Shown piece after piece: positions 36,460 through 44,573 of a stretch of DNA of 64,000 nt. The first letter of the stretch is position 1. Each line of letters opens with the position of its first letter. The DNA comes from Cedecea sp000277545 (GTDB taxonomy: Bacteria; Pseudomonadota; Gammaproteobacteria; Enterobacterales; Enterobacteriaceae), in assembly GCA_050847315.1 (NCBI GenBank), contig CP193791.1. One strand, given 5' to 3'. The position numbers and the translations under genes are program-made. The notes beneath the pieces were generated by a model. That model was not told the DNA's origin. It made no database searches and was given only the letters and a program-made list of their open reading frames with translations.

Positions 36460-37428
36460 TTAGCGAGTGGCGGCGTCTTCCAGCGCTTTGTGGATGACGG
36501 AAGACAGCTCGGCGACGTCAAACTTGGCGACATAGCCGTTGGCACCGACTTTACGGACGTGATCTTCGTTGGCGCTGCCGGAAAGTGAGGAGTGGATCAC
36601 CACCGGAATGTGCTTCAGCGAAGGTTCGGTCTTAATGTTGCGGGTCAGGGTAAAACCGTCCATCTCCGGCATCTCGATATCGGTCAGCACCAGGCCGATT
36701 TTGTCGGTAATAGGCGTGCCGGATGCTTTGGCATCGGCAGCAATAAGTTTGATTTTTTCCCAGGCTTCCAGGCCGGTCGCGTGCATGATGGCCGGAATGC
36801 CCATCCCCTTCAGGCCCTGCTCCAGCATCGAACGCGCGACTTTGGAATCTTCGGCAACGATAGCCACCGCGCCGGGCTTCAGGGTATAAGTTTTCTCTTC
36901 TATCGCGGCAATATTCACATCTCTCCCGGATGGGATAATGTCATAGAGGATCTGCTCCACGTCCAGCACCAGCGCCAGGTCTTTGCCGGTTAGCGGGTCG
37001 TCAATATTGGCGATGCTGGTGATATTGCGGCTGCTGACCCCGGCCTCGGCGGCGTGCACCTGGCTCCAGTCGAGGCGAATAATGTTCTCCACGGACTCCA
37101 CGGCAAACGCCTGGGTGCTGCGGGCATATTCGGTGATCAGTAATAAATTCAGGCCGGTGGTCGGCGTGCAGCCGGTGACCGCAGGCAGATCGATAACCGG
37201 GATAATCTGGTCGCGAATATTAGCCATGCCCAGCAGCGGTGATTCCATGCCTGCGGCACGGTTAATCTTCGGCATCGGCACAATTTCACGCAGCTTAAAA
37301 ACGTTGATGCCGTACAGCTCGGACTTGCTGTCGTGCTGGCTGGTGCCTAAGCGGAACAGCAGCAGCTCGAACTTGTTGGATAACGCCAGGTTGGCCCTTT
37401 CATCAATATCTTTCTGAAAACTATCCAT
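36460..37428 (-). CDS. cheV: chemotaxis coupling protein CheV
   Basis: CheV joins an N-terminal CheW-like coupling domain (about residues 15-165) to a C-terminal response-regulator receiver domain (about 185-315). The receiver has the acidic pocket AEDSK, the phosphoacceptor aspartate in LVLTDIEMPEMDG and the lysine in YVAKFD. The 322-residue start MDSFQKDIDER has a GAGG site; a longer in-frame start is less likely. It probably couples receptors to CheA with phosphorylation-dependent adaptation. E. coli K-12 has no cheV, whereas Salmonella does. No other chemotaxis gene is nearby. A sigma28-like promoter precedes it. Confidence 0.93.
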   Translation of the reverse strand: MDSFQKDIDERANLALSNKFELLLFRLGTSQHDSKSELYGINVFKLREIVPMPKINRAAGMESPLLGMANIRDQIIPVIDLPAVTGCTPTTGLNLLLITEYARSTQAFAVESVENIIRLDWSQVHAAEAGVSSRNITSIANIDDPLTGKDLALVLDVEQILYDIIPSGRDVNIAAIEEKTYTLKPGAVAIVAEDSKVARSMLEQGLKGMGIPAIMHATGLEAWEKIKLIAADAKASGTPITDKIGLVLTDIEMPEMDGFTLTRNIKTEPSLKHIPVVIHSSLSGSANEDHVRKVGANGYVAKFDVAELSSVIHKALEDAATR

Positions 37429-37490
37429 TTTAACCTCAAGTGATAACCCGGCCTCAGAACCCAACCGTACGGAGTGAATGCTTGTCTAAG

Positions 37491-37517
37491 TTATCGGCAG
37501 CGTCTGGAAAAAATGAA
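37491..37517 (-). promoter_or_regulatory. predicted sigma28 (FliA) promoter of cheV
   Basis: On the minus strand a perfect GCCGATAA -10 (37498-37491) follows an 11-bp spacer and a TTCATTTT -35 that agrees with TAAAGTTT at five of eight positions. The expected start site is about 55 bp before the cheV ATG. This ties cheV to the late flagellar regulon. Confidence 0.7.
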
Positions 37518-37576
37518 GGGAAAAGGCGAAATGATTTCGCTTAGAGGGACGTGATACCCCTCTAAGCGGGGGGCGC

Positions 37577-37924
37577 TTACTTTTTCTTGTTCAGCATCGC
37601 TTTGAGGTCGGCAAACGGATTATAGGTTGCTTCGCCTACATCCTTTTGCGCGTCCTCTCCGGCAATCACCGTGGAGCCGTACTGGTCGGCCTCGGTGTAT
37701 TTAGAATGTTCATGATCGTGGCAATACAGGCATAAAAGCTCCCAATTGCTGCCATCTTCCGGGTTATTGGTGTGATCGTGATCCATATGATGAACGGTCA
37801 GTTCACGCAGATTGGAATAGACAAACTCGCGGGAGCAGCGCCCGCACACCCACGGGAAAAGCTTCAGCGCCTTTTCGCGGTAGCCGCTTTCCAGCCGCGT
37901 ATAGTTCTTGGGGATAATTGCCAT
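37577..37924 (-). CDS. yajD: HNH nuclease-family protein YajD
   Basis: YajD is a 115-residue protein, the E. coli length, with a zinc-bound HNH fold. CGRC and CLYC form the zinc site, and HHMDHDHTNNPEDGSNWELL plus the HDHEH segment give the HNH core. Its biological role is not established. In E. coli it is far from fhlA; here it lies between cheV and fhlA on the same strand. Two long inverted arms (GCTTAGAGGG, CCCTCTAAGC, 37541-37569) downstream could end its transcript. Confidence 0.93.
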   Translation of the reverse strand: MAIIPKNYTRLESGYREKALKLFPWVCGRCSREFVYSNLRELTVHHMDHDHTNNPEDGSNWELLCLYCHDHEHSKYTEADQYGSTVIAGEDAQKDVGEATYNPFADLKAMLNKKK

Positions 37925-37969
37925 GATTCAGGTTCCAGACAAAAATGTAGGGTTATGCCCAGTTTCCGG

Positions 37970-40054
37970 CTAAAGCGCGTCTTTATCAATCCCCAGGCGC
38001 TTCATCCGGGAAAGTAACGTGGTGCGCTTCAGCCCTAATCGCTGGGCAGCGCCGCGAGGCCCGGCCACCACGCCGTTAGCTTCTTTCAGCACGCGCAGGA
38101 TGCGCTCGCACTCGTCCTCATCTTCACGCCTCTCTTCTTCCACACACGGAGAAAGATGGCGTTCCAGAGGAGGGCGGTGATCCATTTCGGGCAGGGAAAG
38201 GTGCAGCACGCTTCCCCGGGTTAACAGCACCGCCCGCTCAATCACGTTTTCCAGCTCCCGCACGTTGCCTGGCCACTCCATGCGGCTCAGGGCGCGCAGC
38301 GTTTCTGCCGGAATACTGTCTATGTTGCGGTTCAGGCGGCGGGCGATTTTGAAAGTGAAGGATTTCACCAGCAGCGGGATATCCTCCGGGCGTTCGCGTA
38401 GCGGCGGCAGCGTGATAGGAAACACGTTCAGCCGGTAATAAAGATCGCTGCGGAACTCCCGGTCGGCAACCATCTCTTTCAGGTTGCGGTTAGTGGCGGC
38501 TATCAGGCGCACGTCCACTTCCTGAACCTTATTGCTGCCGAGGCGCTCAAACTCCTGTTCCTGCAGCACGCGCAGCAGCTTGGGCTGCAGCTCAAGCGGC
38601 ATATCGCCCACTTCGTCGAGGAACAGCGAGCTTTTATCCGCCAGCTCAAAGCGACCAATGCGCTGATTGTTCGCCCCGGTAAACGCCCCGCGCTCGTGGC
38701 CGAACAGGTCGCTCTCCAGCAGCCCGGCGGGCATCGCGGCGCAGTTGATCTTCACCATCCGGCGGCTGTTGCGCTCGCTCAGGTTATGGATCGCCCGGGC
38801 AATCAGCTCTTTACCGGTGCCGGTCTCGCCGAGGATCAGCACGGTGCTGTCGCTGCTGGCCACCATCTCCACCTGCTTAAGCACGATAGACATCGCCTCG
38901 CCGCGCCCGATAATTTCGCCAAAATCGCTGTCGACGTTATTAATCTGCTCGGTGAGATAGAGGTTTTCATCCACCAGATTCTCTTTCAGGCGGTTGATTT
39001 CCTGGTAGGCGAGGGCGTTATCCACCGCGATGGCAATACGTTCGGCAATCTGGCGCAGCAGCTTGAGGTTGGCTGGCGTAAAGCCCTGCTCGCTGCATTT
39101 GGCGAGCTTCAGGACGCCCAGCATATTGGGACCGAATTTCAGCGGCAGCAGGCAAAGCGTCTGCGGTTTGTTGTCCCACATCTCCAGCAGCATCCGCTCA
39201 TACGGCGCCAGTTTGTCGCCAGGACAAAGATTGAGCAGCAGCATTTCGCCACTTTTAAAGACGCGTTCTGACAGCGTGCCTTCCTCAAGCACGTCGCTTT
39301 GATCGTGAATCGGCGAAGCTTCATCCACAAAGTGAGTAGAGTAGAGCGTGAGACGTGACTTGCGGCTGCTTTTCAGCACGATGCTGATGGAATCAATGGC
39401 GAAGTGATAGTGAATTTCCCGGGCAATCTCGCTGATCAGTTCGTCCAGGTCCAGCTTCGACAATACCGCGTTGGTGACGGCCACCAGAATGCGAAAATCG
39501 TCGCGCTCCCGGCACAATAACTGGTGATCGTGGCTCGAATTGAGCCGGGTCTGAATTTGCTCGGTCACCAGGCCGACAATTTGCGCCAGGGTATAAAGCC
39601 GGTTCAGCTCTTTTTCCGTCCAGGCGTCCGCCCGGTTGCGGATAAATTCGCAGCCGCCGAAAATTTTGCCTTCGGAGGCCAGCGGTAAAAGGCAGTAGCG
39701 GCCAAAAGGAGCATACAGATCCAGGCTTGCCATTTGCGGCCAGGTTTCATCGAACTCTTGCTGGCTGCAAATCAGCGCCTCCGGGCGCGACAATATGCGG
39801 CGCACCGGGCCGCTGGCCAGAGCCATTTCATCTTCGTAGTGCAGTTCCTTGCCGTGTTTATCCTTGCCATAAAAACTCACCCGCTGATGCTGGGGATGGT
39901 AAAGCAGAATGTTAACGCGATCGGCCAGCGCGCCCTGTTTCACCAGCTGCGTCAGGCTGCTGGCGAGTTCGTTGAGATCGGGCTGCTGGAGCAGCATGCG
40001 GGTGATATCAAACAACCCCTGCTGCCCGAGATCGCTCATCGGCGTGTATGACAT
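37970..40054 (-). CDS. fhlA: formate hydrogenlyase transcriptional activator FhlA
   Basis: FhlA is the formate-sensing sigma54 activator of all FHL genes. The 694 residues (E. coli 692) contain two N-terminal GAF domains, an AAA+ domain with Walker A GETGTGKE (near residue 410) and the sigma54 contact loop GAFTGA, and a C-terminal Fis-type helix-turn-helix (AAQRLGLKRTTLLSRMKRLG). It follows hypE on the same strand after 109 bp. As in E. coli, it can be transcribed with hypABCDE, which gives positive feedback when formate accumulates. Confidence 0.97.
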   Translation of the reverse strand: MSYTPMSDLGQQGLFDITRMLLQQPDLNELASSLTQLVKQGALADRVNILLYHPQHQRVSFYGKDKHGKELHYEDEMALASGPVRRILSRPEALICSQQEFDETWPQMASLDLYAPFGRYCLLPLASEGKIFGGCEFIRNRADAWTEKELNRLYTLAQIVGLVTEQIQTRLNSSHDHQLLCRERDDFRILVAVTNAVLSKLDLDELISEIAREIHYHFAIDSISIVLKSSRKSRLTLYSTHFVDEASPIHDQSDVLEEGTLSERVFKSGEMLLLNLCPGDKLAPYERMLLEMWDNKPQTLCLLPLKFGPNMLGVLKLAKCSEQGFTPANLKLLRQIAERIAIAVDNALAYQEINRLKENLVDENLYLTEQINNVDSDFGEIIGRGEAMSIVLKQVEMVASSDSTVLILGETGTGKELIARAIHNLSERNSRRMVKINCAAMPAGLLESDLFGHERGAFTGANNQRIGRFELADKSSLFLDEVGDMPLELQPKLLRVLQEQEFERLGSNKVQEVDVRLIAATNRNLKEMVADREFRSDLYYRLNVFPITLPPLRERPEDIPLLVKSFTFKIARRLNRNIDSIPAETLRALSRMEWPGNVRELENVIERAVLLTRGSVLHLSLPEMDHRPPLERHLSPCVEEERREDEDECERILRVLKEANGVVAGPRGAAQRLGLKRTTLLSRMKRLGIDKDAL

Positions 40055-40163
40055 TTTTGCTTTCCATTGAAATGCCCTGCGGCGGGCGCAGGGCTAAAAA
40101 ATATAATTAATATAAATATTGTTTAAGTTTAGTCAGCGTTGCGTGAATGCATACTGGTGCAGG

Positions 40164-41174
40164 TCAACAAATGCGCGGTAAGGGTTCAAAATGCGGCAGA
40201 TCGAGCGTGCGTTTTACGCCATAAAGCCCCGCGACGCGCACGCCTTTTCGCTCTACAACCTCACCCACGACGGCCGCCTGTTTGCCGCAGGAGTGCTGCT
40301 GTAACGCCTGAATAACGGCCGGGGCAGACTCGGGAGACGCGGCGATAACCAGCTTGCCTTCATTAGCAAAATTTAACGCATCCAGCCCCAGCAGTTCACA
40401 GACGCCGCGCACCGCCGGGTTCAGCGGCAGCTTGTTTTCGCTGATTTCCATTCCGCAGCCGCTGGTGTCGGCAAACTCGTGCAGAACGGCATTTACCCCG
40501 CCGCGCGTGGCGTCCCGCAGCGCTTTTACGCCGGGAATCTGCAGCAGCGGGGCGATCATCGGCGCCAGCACCGCGCAATCGCTTTGTAGGTCGCCGTCCA
40601 GCCCCAGCTTCTCGCGCAGGTTGAGGATGGTTGCGCCGTGGTCGCCGAGCGTGCCGCTCACAATCAGCCGATCCCCTGCTTTGAGCTGAGCCGCGCCCCA
40701 GTTAACGCCCGCAGGAATAGCGCCTATCCCGGCGGTATTGATAAACAGCTTGTCCGCCGCGCCGCGCGGTACGACTTTGGTGTCGCCGGTGACAATGGCG
40801 ATATTTGCCGAGCGCGCGGCATTCGCCATACTGGTGACCACGCGCTCCAGCGTTTCAAACGGCAGGCCTTCTTCAAGGATAAAACCGCACGACAGCCAGC
40901 GCGGTGTAGCCCCGCTCACCGCGACGTCGTTGGCCGTGCCGCACACGGCCAGCTTGCCGATATCCCCGCCGGGGAAAAACAGCGGATCGATAACGTAGCT
41001 GTCGGTAGAAAACGCCAGCCGGTCGCCGCAGGCGGTCAGCTCTGCCAGCGAAAGCCTCGCCTGATCTTCCTGCTCGGCCAGCCACGGATTATCAAAAGCC
41101 CGCATAAACAGGCTGGCGATCAACTGCTGCATCGCCTGGCCGCCGCTGCCGTGGGCCAGCTCAACGGTTTTCAT
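40164..41174 (-). CDS. hypE: hydrogenase maturation protein HypE
   Basis: HypE dehydrates the carbamoyl group it receives from HypF into a thiocyanate, giving the CN ligands of the NiFe site. The 336-residue chain has the AIR-synthase fold (FSTDSYVIDPLFFPGGD). It ends in the essential Pro-Arg-Ile-Cys, whose cysteine is the carbamoyl acceptor. The hypE start overlaps the hypD stop by 4 nt. It is the last hyp gene before fhlA. Confidence 0.97.
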   Translation of the reverse strand: MKTVELAHGSGGQAMQQLIASLFMRAFDNPWLAEQEDQARLSLAELTACGDRLAFSTDSYVIDPLFFPGGDIGKLAVCGTANDVAVSGATPRWLSCGFILEEGLPFETLERVVTSMANAARSANIAIVTGDTKVVPRGAADKLFINTAGIGAIPAGVNWGAAQLKAGDRLIVSGTLGDHGATILNLREKLGLDGDLQSDCAVLAPMIAPLLQIPGVKALRDATRGGVNAVLHEFADTSGCGMEISENKLPLNPAVRGVCELLGLDALNFANEGKLVIAASPESAPAVIQALQQHSCGKQAAVVGEVVERKGVRVAGLYGVKRTLDLPHFEPLPRIC

Positions 41175-42292
41175 ACTTCACACTCCTGAGAACGGTACTG
41201 ATACCACGCCGCGCAGGCTCCTTCGGAGGAGACCATCAGGGCGCCGAAGGCGTTTTGAGGATTACAGTCGCGGCCAAACAGCGGGCATTGCTGCGGCTTG
41301 CAGCGCCCGATAAGCACGTCGCCGCAGCGGGCTTTCGGGTCGTCGTAAACCCGCTGAGGTTTGGGCTGGAAATGGTCTTCGGCATCAAACTGACGGTAGG
41401 CTTCGGTGAGCTGCACGCCGGAATCACCGATTACGCCCAGGCCGCGCCATTCCGCTTCGCCGCGCACCGTAAATACGTCGCTTATCGCCTTCTGCGCAAG
41501 CAAATTGCCTTCTTCCGGCACGACCCGGCGGTACTGGTTTTCTACCAGGCTGCGCTGCCTGATTTTTTGCTCGACCAGCATCAGCACGCCCTGCAGCAGA
41601 TCGAGCGGCTCAAAGCCGGCCACCACCAGCGGGCGCTGGTGCTCAGAGGCAATAAAGTCATAGGCTTCGGTGCCAATCACCATGCTGACATGCCCCGGCG
41701 CCAGGAAAGCGCCGATGCCGTTGTCGGGCTGGGAAAGCAGGCTGCGCAGCGTCGGGATCAGCGTGATGTGCTGGCAGAAGAAATAGAAATTATCGATGCT
41801 CTGCGACTTTGCCTGTTGAAGCGTGATTGCCGTGGCGGGCATGGTGGTTTCAAAGCCGAGGCCAAAGAACACCACTTTGCGCTCCGGGTTCTGGCGAGCC
41901 AGCGTCAGCGCGTCCATGGGCGAGTAAATCACCCTGACGTCCGCGCCTCGCGCCTTCGCCTGCATGAGCGAGCCGTTTTTACCCGGCACGCGCATCGCAT
42001 CCCCAAAGGTACAGAAAATCACTTTCGGGTGGCTGGCTATCTCAATGCAGGTGTCGATTCGCCCCATCGGCAGCACGCAAACCGGGCAGCCGGGGCCGTG
42101 AATAAACTCGATATTTTCCGGCAGCAACTGATCGAGGCCGAATTTAAAAATAGCGTGGGTATGGCCGCCGCAAACTTCCATGATGCGCAGCGGGTGGCTC
42201 GCCGTGTAGTTCAGCAGCGTGGCGCGGGATTTCAGCGTTTCAATCAGCTGCATCACGCGATCTGGATCGCGGTATTCATCGACATAGCGCAT
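41171..42292 (-). CDS. hypD: hydrogenase maturation protein HypD
   Basis: HypD is the iron-sulfur scaffold on which Fe(CN)2CO is assembled with HypC. The 373 residues equal E. coli. Key motifs are CGGHTH near residue 41, GPGCPVCVLP near 68 and a C-terminal [4Fe-4S] cysteine set ending CAAWYQYRSQEC. The hypC stop and hypD start share one base (TGATG), and the hypE start overlaps its end. Confidence 0.97.
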   Translation of the reverse strand: MRYVDEYRDPDRVMQLIETLKSRATLLNYTASHPLRIMEVCGGHTHAIFKFGLDQLLPENIEFIHGPGCPVCVLPMGRIDTCIEIASHPKVIFCTFGDAMRVPGKNGSLMQAKARGADVRVIYSPMDALTLARQNPERKVVFFGLGFETTMPATAITLQQAKSQSIDNFYFFCQHITLIPTLRSLLSQPDNGIGAFLAPGHVSMVIGTEAYDFIASEHQRPLVVAGFEPLDLLQGVLMLVEQKIRQRSLVENQYRRVVPEEGNLLAQKAISDVFTVRGEAEWRGLGVIGDSGVQLTEAYRQFDAEDHFQPKPQRVYDDPKARCGDVLIGRCKPQQCPLFGRDCNPQNAFGALMVSSEGACAAWYQYRSQECEV

Positions 42293-42552
42293 CAGCGACG
42301 CTCCTCGCCATAAAGCAGTGCGCCAACGTCCGGCTCAACCTCGAACATGTTTTGCAGGGCATCCAGCGTGTCCCGCGCCTCGGCTTCATCAATCATGCTC
42401 ATGGCGAAACCGACGTGAACCAAAACCCATTGCCCCACGGCGGCGTCGCCCACCAGCGTTAAATTCACGTCGCGCTGCACGCCGCAGACGTCCACTTTCG
42501 CGCTGCCGTCGGCCAGGCGCGCAACAATTTGCCCCGGGATGCCTATGCACAT
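42292..42552 (-). CDS. hypC: hydrogenase maturation chaperone HypC
   Basis: HypC is the small chaperone that carries the iron centre with HypD to the precursor of the hydrogenase-3 large subunit. The 86-residue protein begins MCIGIPGQIV, with the functional Cys2. Its start overlaps the end of hypB by 10 nt and its stop overlaps the hypD start by one base, so the set is tightly coupled. Confidence 0.96.
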   Translation of the reverse strand: MCIGIPGQIVARLADGSAKVDVCGVQRDVNLTLVGDAAVGQWVLVHVGFAMSMIDEAEARDTLDALQNMFEVEPDVGALLYGEERR

Positions 42553-43406
42553 CGCTCCGCCTCCAGCCAGCTAAGCCACTCGTCCATCCCTTCGCCGCTG
42601 GTCGCGGAAACCAGAATAATTTTGATGTCCGGGTTGACCTCGCGGGCAAAAGCTAAGCACTTGCTGACGTCGAACTGCAGGTAGGGCAGCAGGTCGATCT
42701 TGTTCAGCAGCATCAGTGACGCCGCGGCGAACATATGCGGGTATTTCAGCGGCTTATCTTCGCCTTCCGTCACCGACAGCACCGCGACCTTATGGCGCTC
42801 GCCTAAATCAAAGCTCGCCGGGCAAACCAGGTTGCCGACGTTTTCGATAAACAGCACGCCGTCGCGTTCTAGCGGTAGGCGCAGCATGGCATCGCGAATC
42901 ATCTGGGCATCAAGGTGGCAACCTTTCCCGGTATTCACCTGAATGGCTGGCGTGCCGGTTTCGCGGATGCGCGCGGCGTCGTTCACCGTTTGCTGATCGC
43001 CTTCGATAACCGCGCACGGCACTTTGGCATTCAGGCGCTTCAGCGTCTCGGTGAGCAGGGTGGTTTTACCGGAGCCGGGGCTTGAGACCAGGTTCAGCAC
43101 CAGCTGATTGTGGCTGGCAAAGCGGTCGCGGTTATGGGCGGCGAGCTGGTTATTTTTGTCGAGCACGTCCAGCTCGATCTCCAGCATCTTACGCTGAGTC
43201 ATCCCCGGCGCGTGGGTGCCTGCCGCGCCGTGACCGTAATGCAGGTCGCCCTGTTCGTCAGCCGTAGGGGCAAACTTGACGCCGGTGATCTGCTGCAGCG
43301 GGCGTGCCGCCGGGGCAAACGGGGCACTGCGAAAGCCAGAGTGGGGATTACGTTCGTCCCCTTCAATGTACAGGTTGCCTTCACCGCAACCGCAAGTGCT
43401 ACACAT
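42543..43406 (-). CDS. hypB: nickel-insertion GTPase HypB
   Basis: HypB delivers nickel to the hydrogenase precursor with HypA. The 287 residues (E. coli 290) begin MCSTCGCGEG, with the N-terminal high-affinity nickel site CxxCGCG. The GTPase domain has the P-loop SSPGSGKTTLL near residue 110 and NKIDLLPYL as the guanine motif. A histidine-rich storage tract such as that of rhizobial HypB is absent. It overlaps hypA by 8 nt. Confidence 0.97.
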   Translation of the reverse strand: MCSTCGCGEGNLYIEGDERNPHSGFRSAPFAPAARPLQQITGVKFAPTADEQGDLHYGHGAAGTHAPGMTQRKMLEIELDVLDKNNQLAAHNRDRFASHNQLVLNLVSSPGSGKTTLLTETLKRLNAKVPCAVIEGDQQTVNDAARIRETGTPAIQVNTGKGCHLDAQMIRDAMLRLPLERDGVLFIENVGNLVCPASFDLGERHKVAVLSVTEGEDKPLKYPHMFAAASLMLLNKIDLLPYLQFDVSKCLAFAREVNPDIKIILVSATSGEGMDEWLSWLEAERCA

Positions 43407-43761
43407 GAGCTATCTCCTGATCGATTTCCAGACGCTTAATCTGCATGCCGTCATCCGCCACGATGCGCAGGTTGCTGCCGTTACAGTTGGGGCAGCACTT
43501 CACGCGCTGGGTCAGCAGAGTGACGAACTGCTGGCAGTCATGGCACCAGCATTCGGCTTCCTGCTGGTGGATATGCAGCTCGCTGCCTTCCGCCAGGGTG
43601 CCGCGGCAGACCAGATCAAAGCAAAACTCCAGGGCGCTGGTTTCCACGCACGAGAAGGCGCCGACCTCCAGCCAGACGCCGGTCACGCGACGGGCATTGT
43701 TCTGGCGGGCGTGGTTTTCGATAAGTTCGACTGCGCGCTGGCAAAGGGTGATTTCGTGCAT
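43399..43761 (-). CDS. hypA: nickel metallochaperone HypA
   Basis: HypA binds nickel through its N-terminal Met-His and works with HypB. The 120-residue product (E. coli 116) begins MHEITLCQRAVE. A C-terminal zinc ribbon has two CxxC pairs (CWCHDC and CCPNC). It is the first gene of hypABCDE and is preceded by a sigma54 -24/-12 promoter and a GGAGG ribosome site. Confidence 0.96.
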   Translation of the reverse strand: MHEITLCQRAVELIENHARQNNARRVTGVWLEVGAFSCVETSALEFCFDLVCRGTLAEGSELHIHQQEAECWCHDCQQFVTLLTQRVKCCPNCNGSNLRIVADDGMQIKRLEIDQEIAHV

Positions 43762-43791
43762 GGGGCCTCCGGGGGTAACTGGGGCAGGTAA

Positions 43792-43808
43792 TGCAAGGAC
43801 GGTGCCAG
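43792..43808 (-). promoter_or_regulatory. sigma54 promoter of hypABCDE
   Basis: On the minus strand, CTGGCACCGTCCTTGCA matches the -24/-12 consensus (TGGCAC, five bases, TTGCA) with no mismatch in the core. The expected transcript start is about 20 bp before the hypA ATG. FhlA activation is inferred from family knowledge. Confidence 0.88.
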
Positions 43809-43820
43809 GCTTTTTCTTTT

Positions 43821-43869
43821 CCCCTCACCCCGGCCCTCTCCCCGAAGGGGCGAGGGCCGGGGTGAGGGG
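43821..43869. repeat. 49-bp REP-like palindrome between hypA and hycA
   Basis: This is the most complete unit of the family in the window. CCCCTCACCCCGGCCCTC pairs with GAGGGCCGGGGTGAGGGG around an inner TCCCC/GGGGC and a GAA loop. It sits between the hypA -24 element and the candidate FhlA site at 43890, inside the divergent control region of the two operons. Confidence 0.9.
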
Positions 43870-43889
43870 AAAAAAGTGCCGTCAGCCAA

Positions 43890-43903
43890 AGTCAAAGATG
43901 ACG
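43890..43903 (+). promoter_or_regulatory. candidate FhlA enhancer site, hypA-hycA region
   Basis: AGTCAAAGATGACG is nearly the same as motifs upstream of hycB (44538-44551) and hydN (52059-52072). A perfect 14-bp palindrome, AATGACATGTCATT, follows at 43905-43918. It lies about 75 bp upstream of the hycA -24 element, a normal distance for a sigma54 enhancer. FhlA binding is inferred. Confidence 0.5.
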
Positions 43904-43977
43904 AAATGACATGTCATTCTGCTCGCCAAAGACACTTTTATCGGTTAAATCCATTTAAAAACAATAAATTAAAAACA

Positions 43978-43993
43978 TGGCACGAAAAGTGCC
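43978..43993 (+). promoter_or_regulatory. sigma54 promoter of the hyc operon
   Basis: TGGCACGAAAAGTGCC gives a perfect -24 TGGCACG and a -12 GTGC in place of TTGC, correctly spaced. It lies 37 bp before the hycA ATG. An A/T-rich stretch upstream (43950-43977) could hold an IHF bend. Confidence 0.8.
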
Positions 43994-44029
43994 TTACGGA
44001 GGGACAAGCACTAACAGAGCGAACAAAAC

Positions 44030-44485
44030 ATGAACATTTGGGAACTGAGCGAAAAAGCCGAGTACATCGCCGACAAGCACCAGCGGCTGCTTTCGCAGTG
44101 GCATCTGTACGGCAACACCCTGATTCAGGGGATCACCTTATCCAAAGCGAAGCTGCATCACGCCGTGGGCTGCAACCCGGACGAAAGCCTGCGCTTCTTC
44201 TTATTTGACCACTTCGTCATTCAAATCAATCTCGCCGAAGGCTTTAACAGCCACACCATCGAGTACAGCATCGAATTGCGCGACGGCAGCGATAACGTGC
44301 TGATTGCCAAGGCGACTATCGACGATGACGGACTGATTGATAACGCCGTCAGCAACCGCGATCGCGAGAAAGTGCTGGAACACTACCTCGAGCTGATCCG
44401 CCCGGTGTACGACAGCCTTTATCTGGCCGTGCAGCAAAACACCCCGTTATCCATGGCGCTGCTGCAAAAGTCCGCCGTGGCATGA
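44030..44485 (+). CDS. hycA: formate hydrogenlyase regulatory protein HycA
   Basis: HycA antagonises FhlA and so limits transcription of the formate regulon. The 151 residues (E. coli 153) share the N-terminal ELSEKAEYIADKHQRL, the GITLSKAKLHHA segment and NRDREKVLEHYLELI. No DNA-binding motif is evident. It is the first gene after the hyc sigma54 promoter. The ribosome site is weak, in keeping with a regulator made in small amounts. Confidence 0.94.
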   Translation: MNIWELSEKAEYIADKHQRLLSQWHLYGNTLIQGITLSKAKLHHAVGCNPDESLRFFLFDHFVIQINLAEGFNSHTIEYSIELRDGSDNVLIAKATIDDDGLIDNAVSNRDREKVLEHYLELIRPVYDSLYLAVQQNTPLSMALLQKSAVA

Positions 44486-44537
44486 AGATATCTGGGGTGT
44501 CGAGAACTGTCGAACCGGCAGCTTTTCGGCATGTTTT

Positions 44538-44551
44538 CGTCAAAAATGACG
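44538..44551 (+). promoter_or_regulatory. candidate FhlA site between hycA and hycB
   Basis: CGTCAAAAATGACG is an inverted repeat (CGTCA, AAAA, TGACG) 23 bp before the hycB start. It agrees at 12 of 14 positions with the hydN-upstream motif. An FhlA-binding site within this same spacer is known in E. coli; the identity of these bases with that site is inference. Confidence 0.5.
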
Positions 44552-44573
44552 ATTGTCACCTGAGGAAGAACTG

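Noticed and set aside
41255..42313. 352-codon frame antisense to hypD and hypC
   Set aside because: Covered by tightly overlapping hyp genes on the other strand; it is a mirror of their codon bias.
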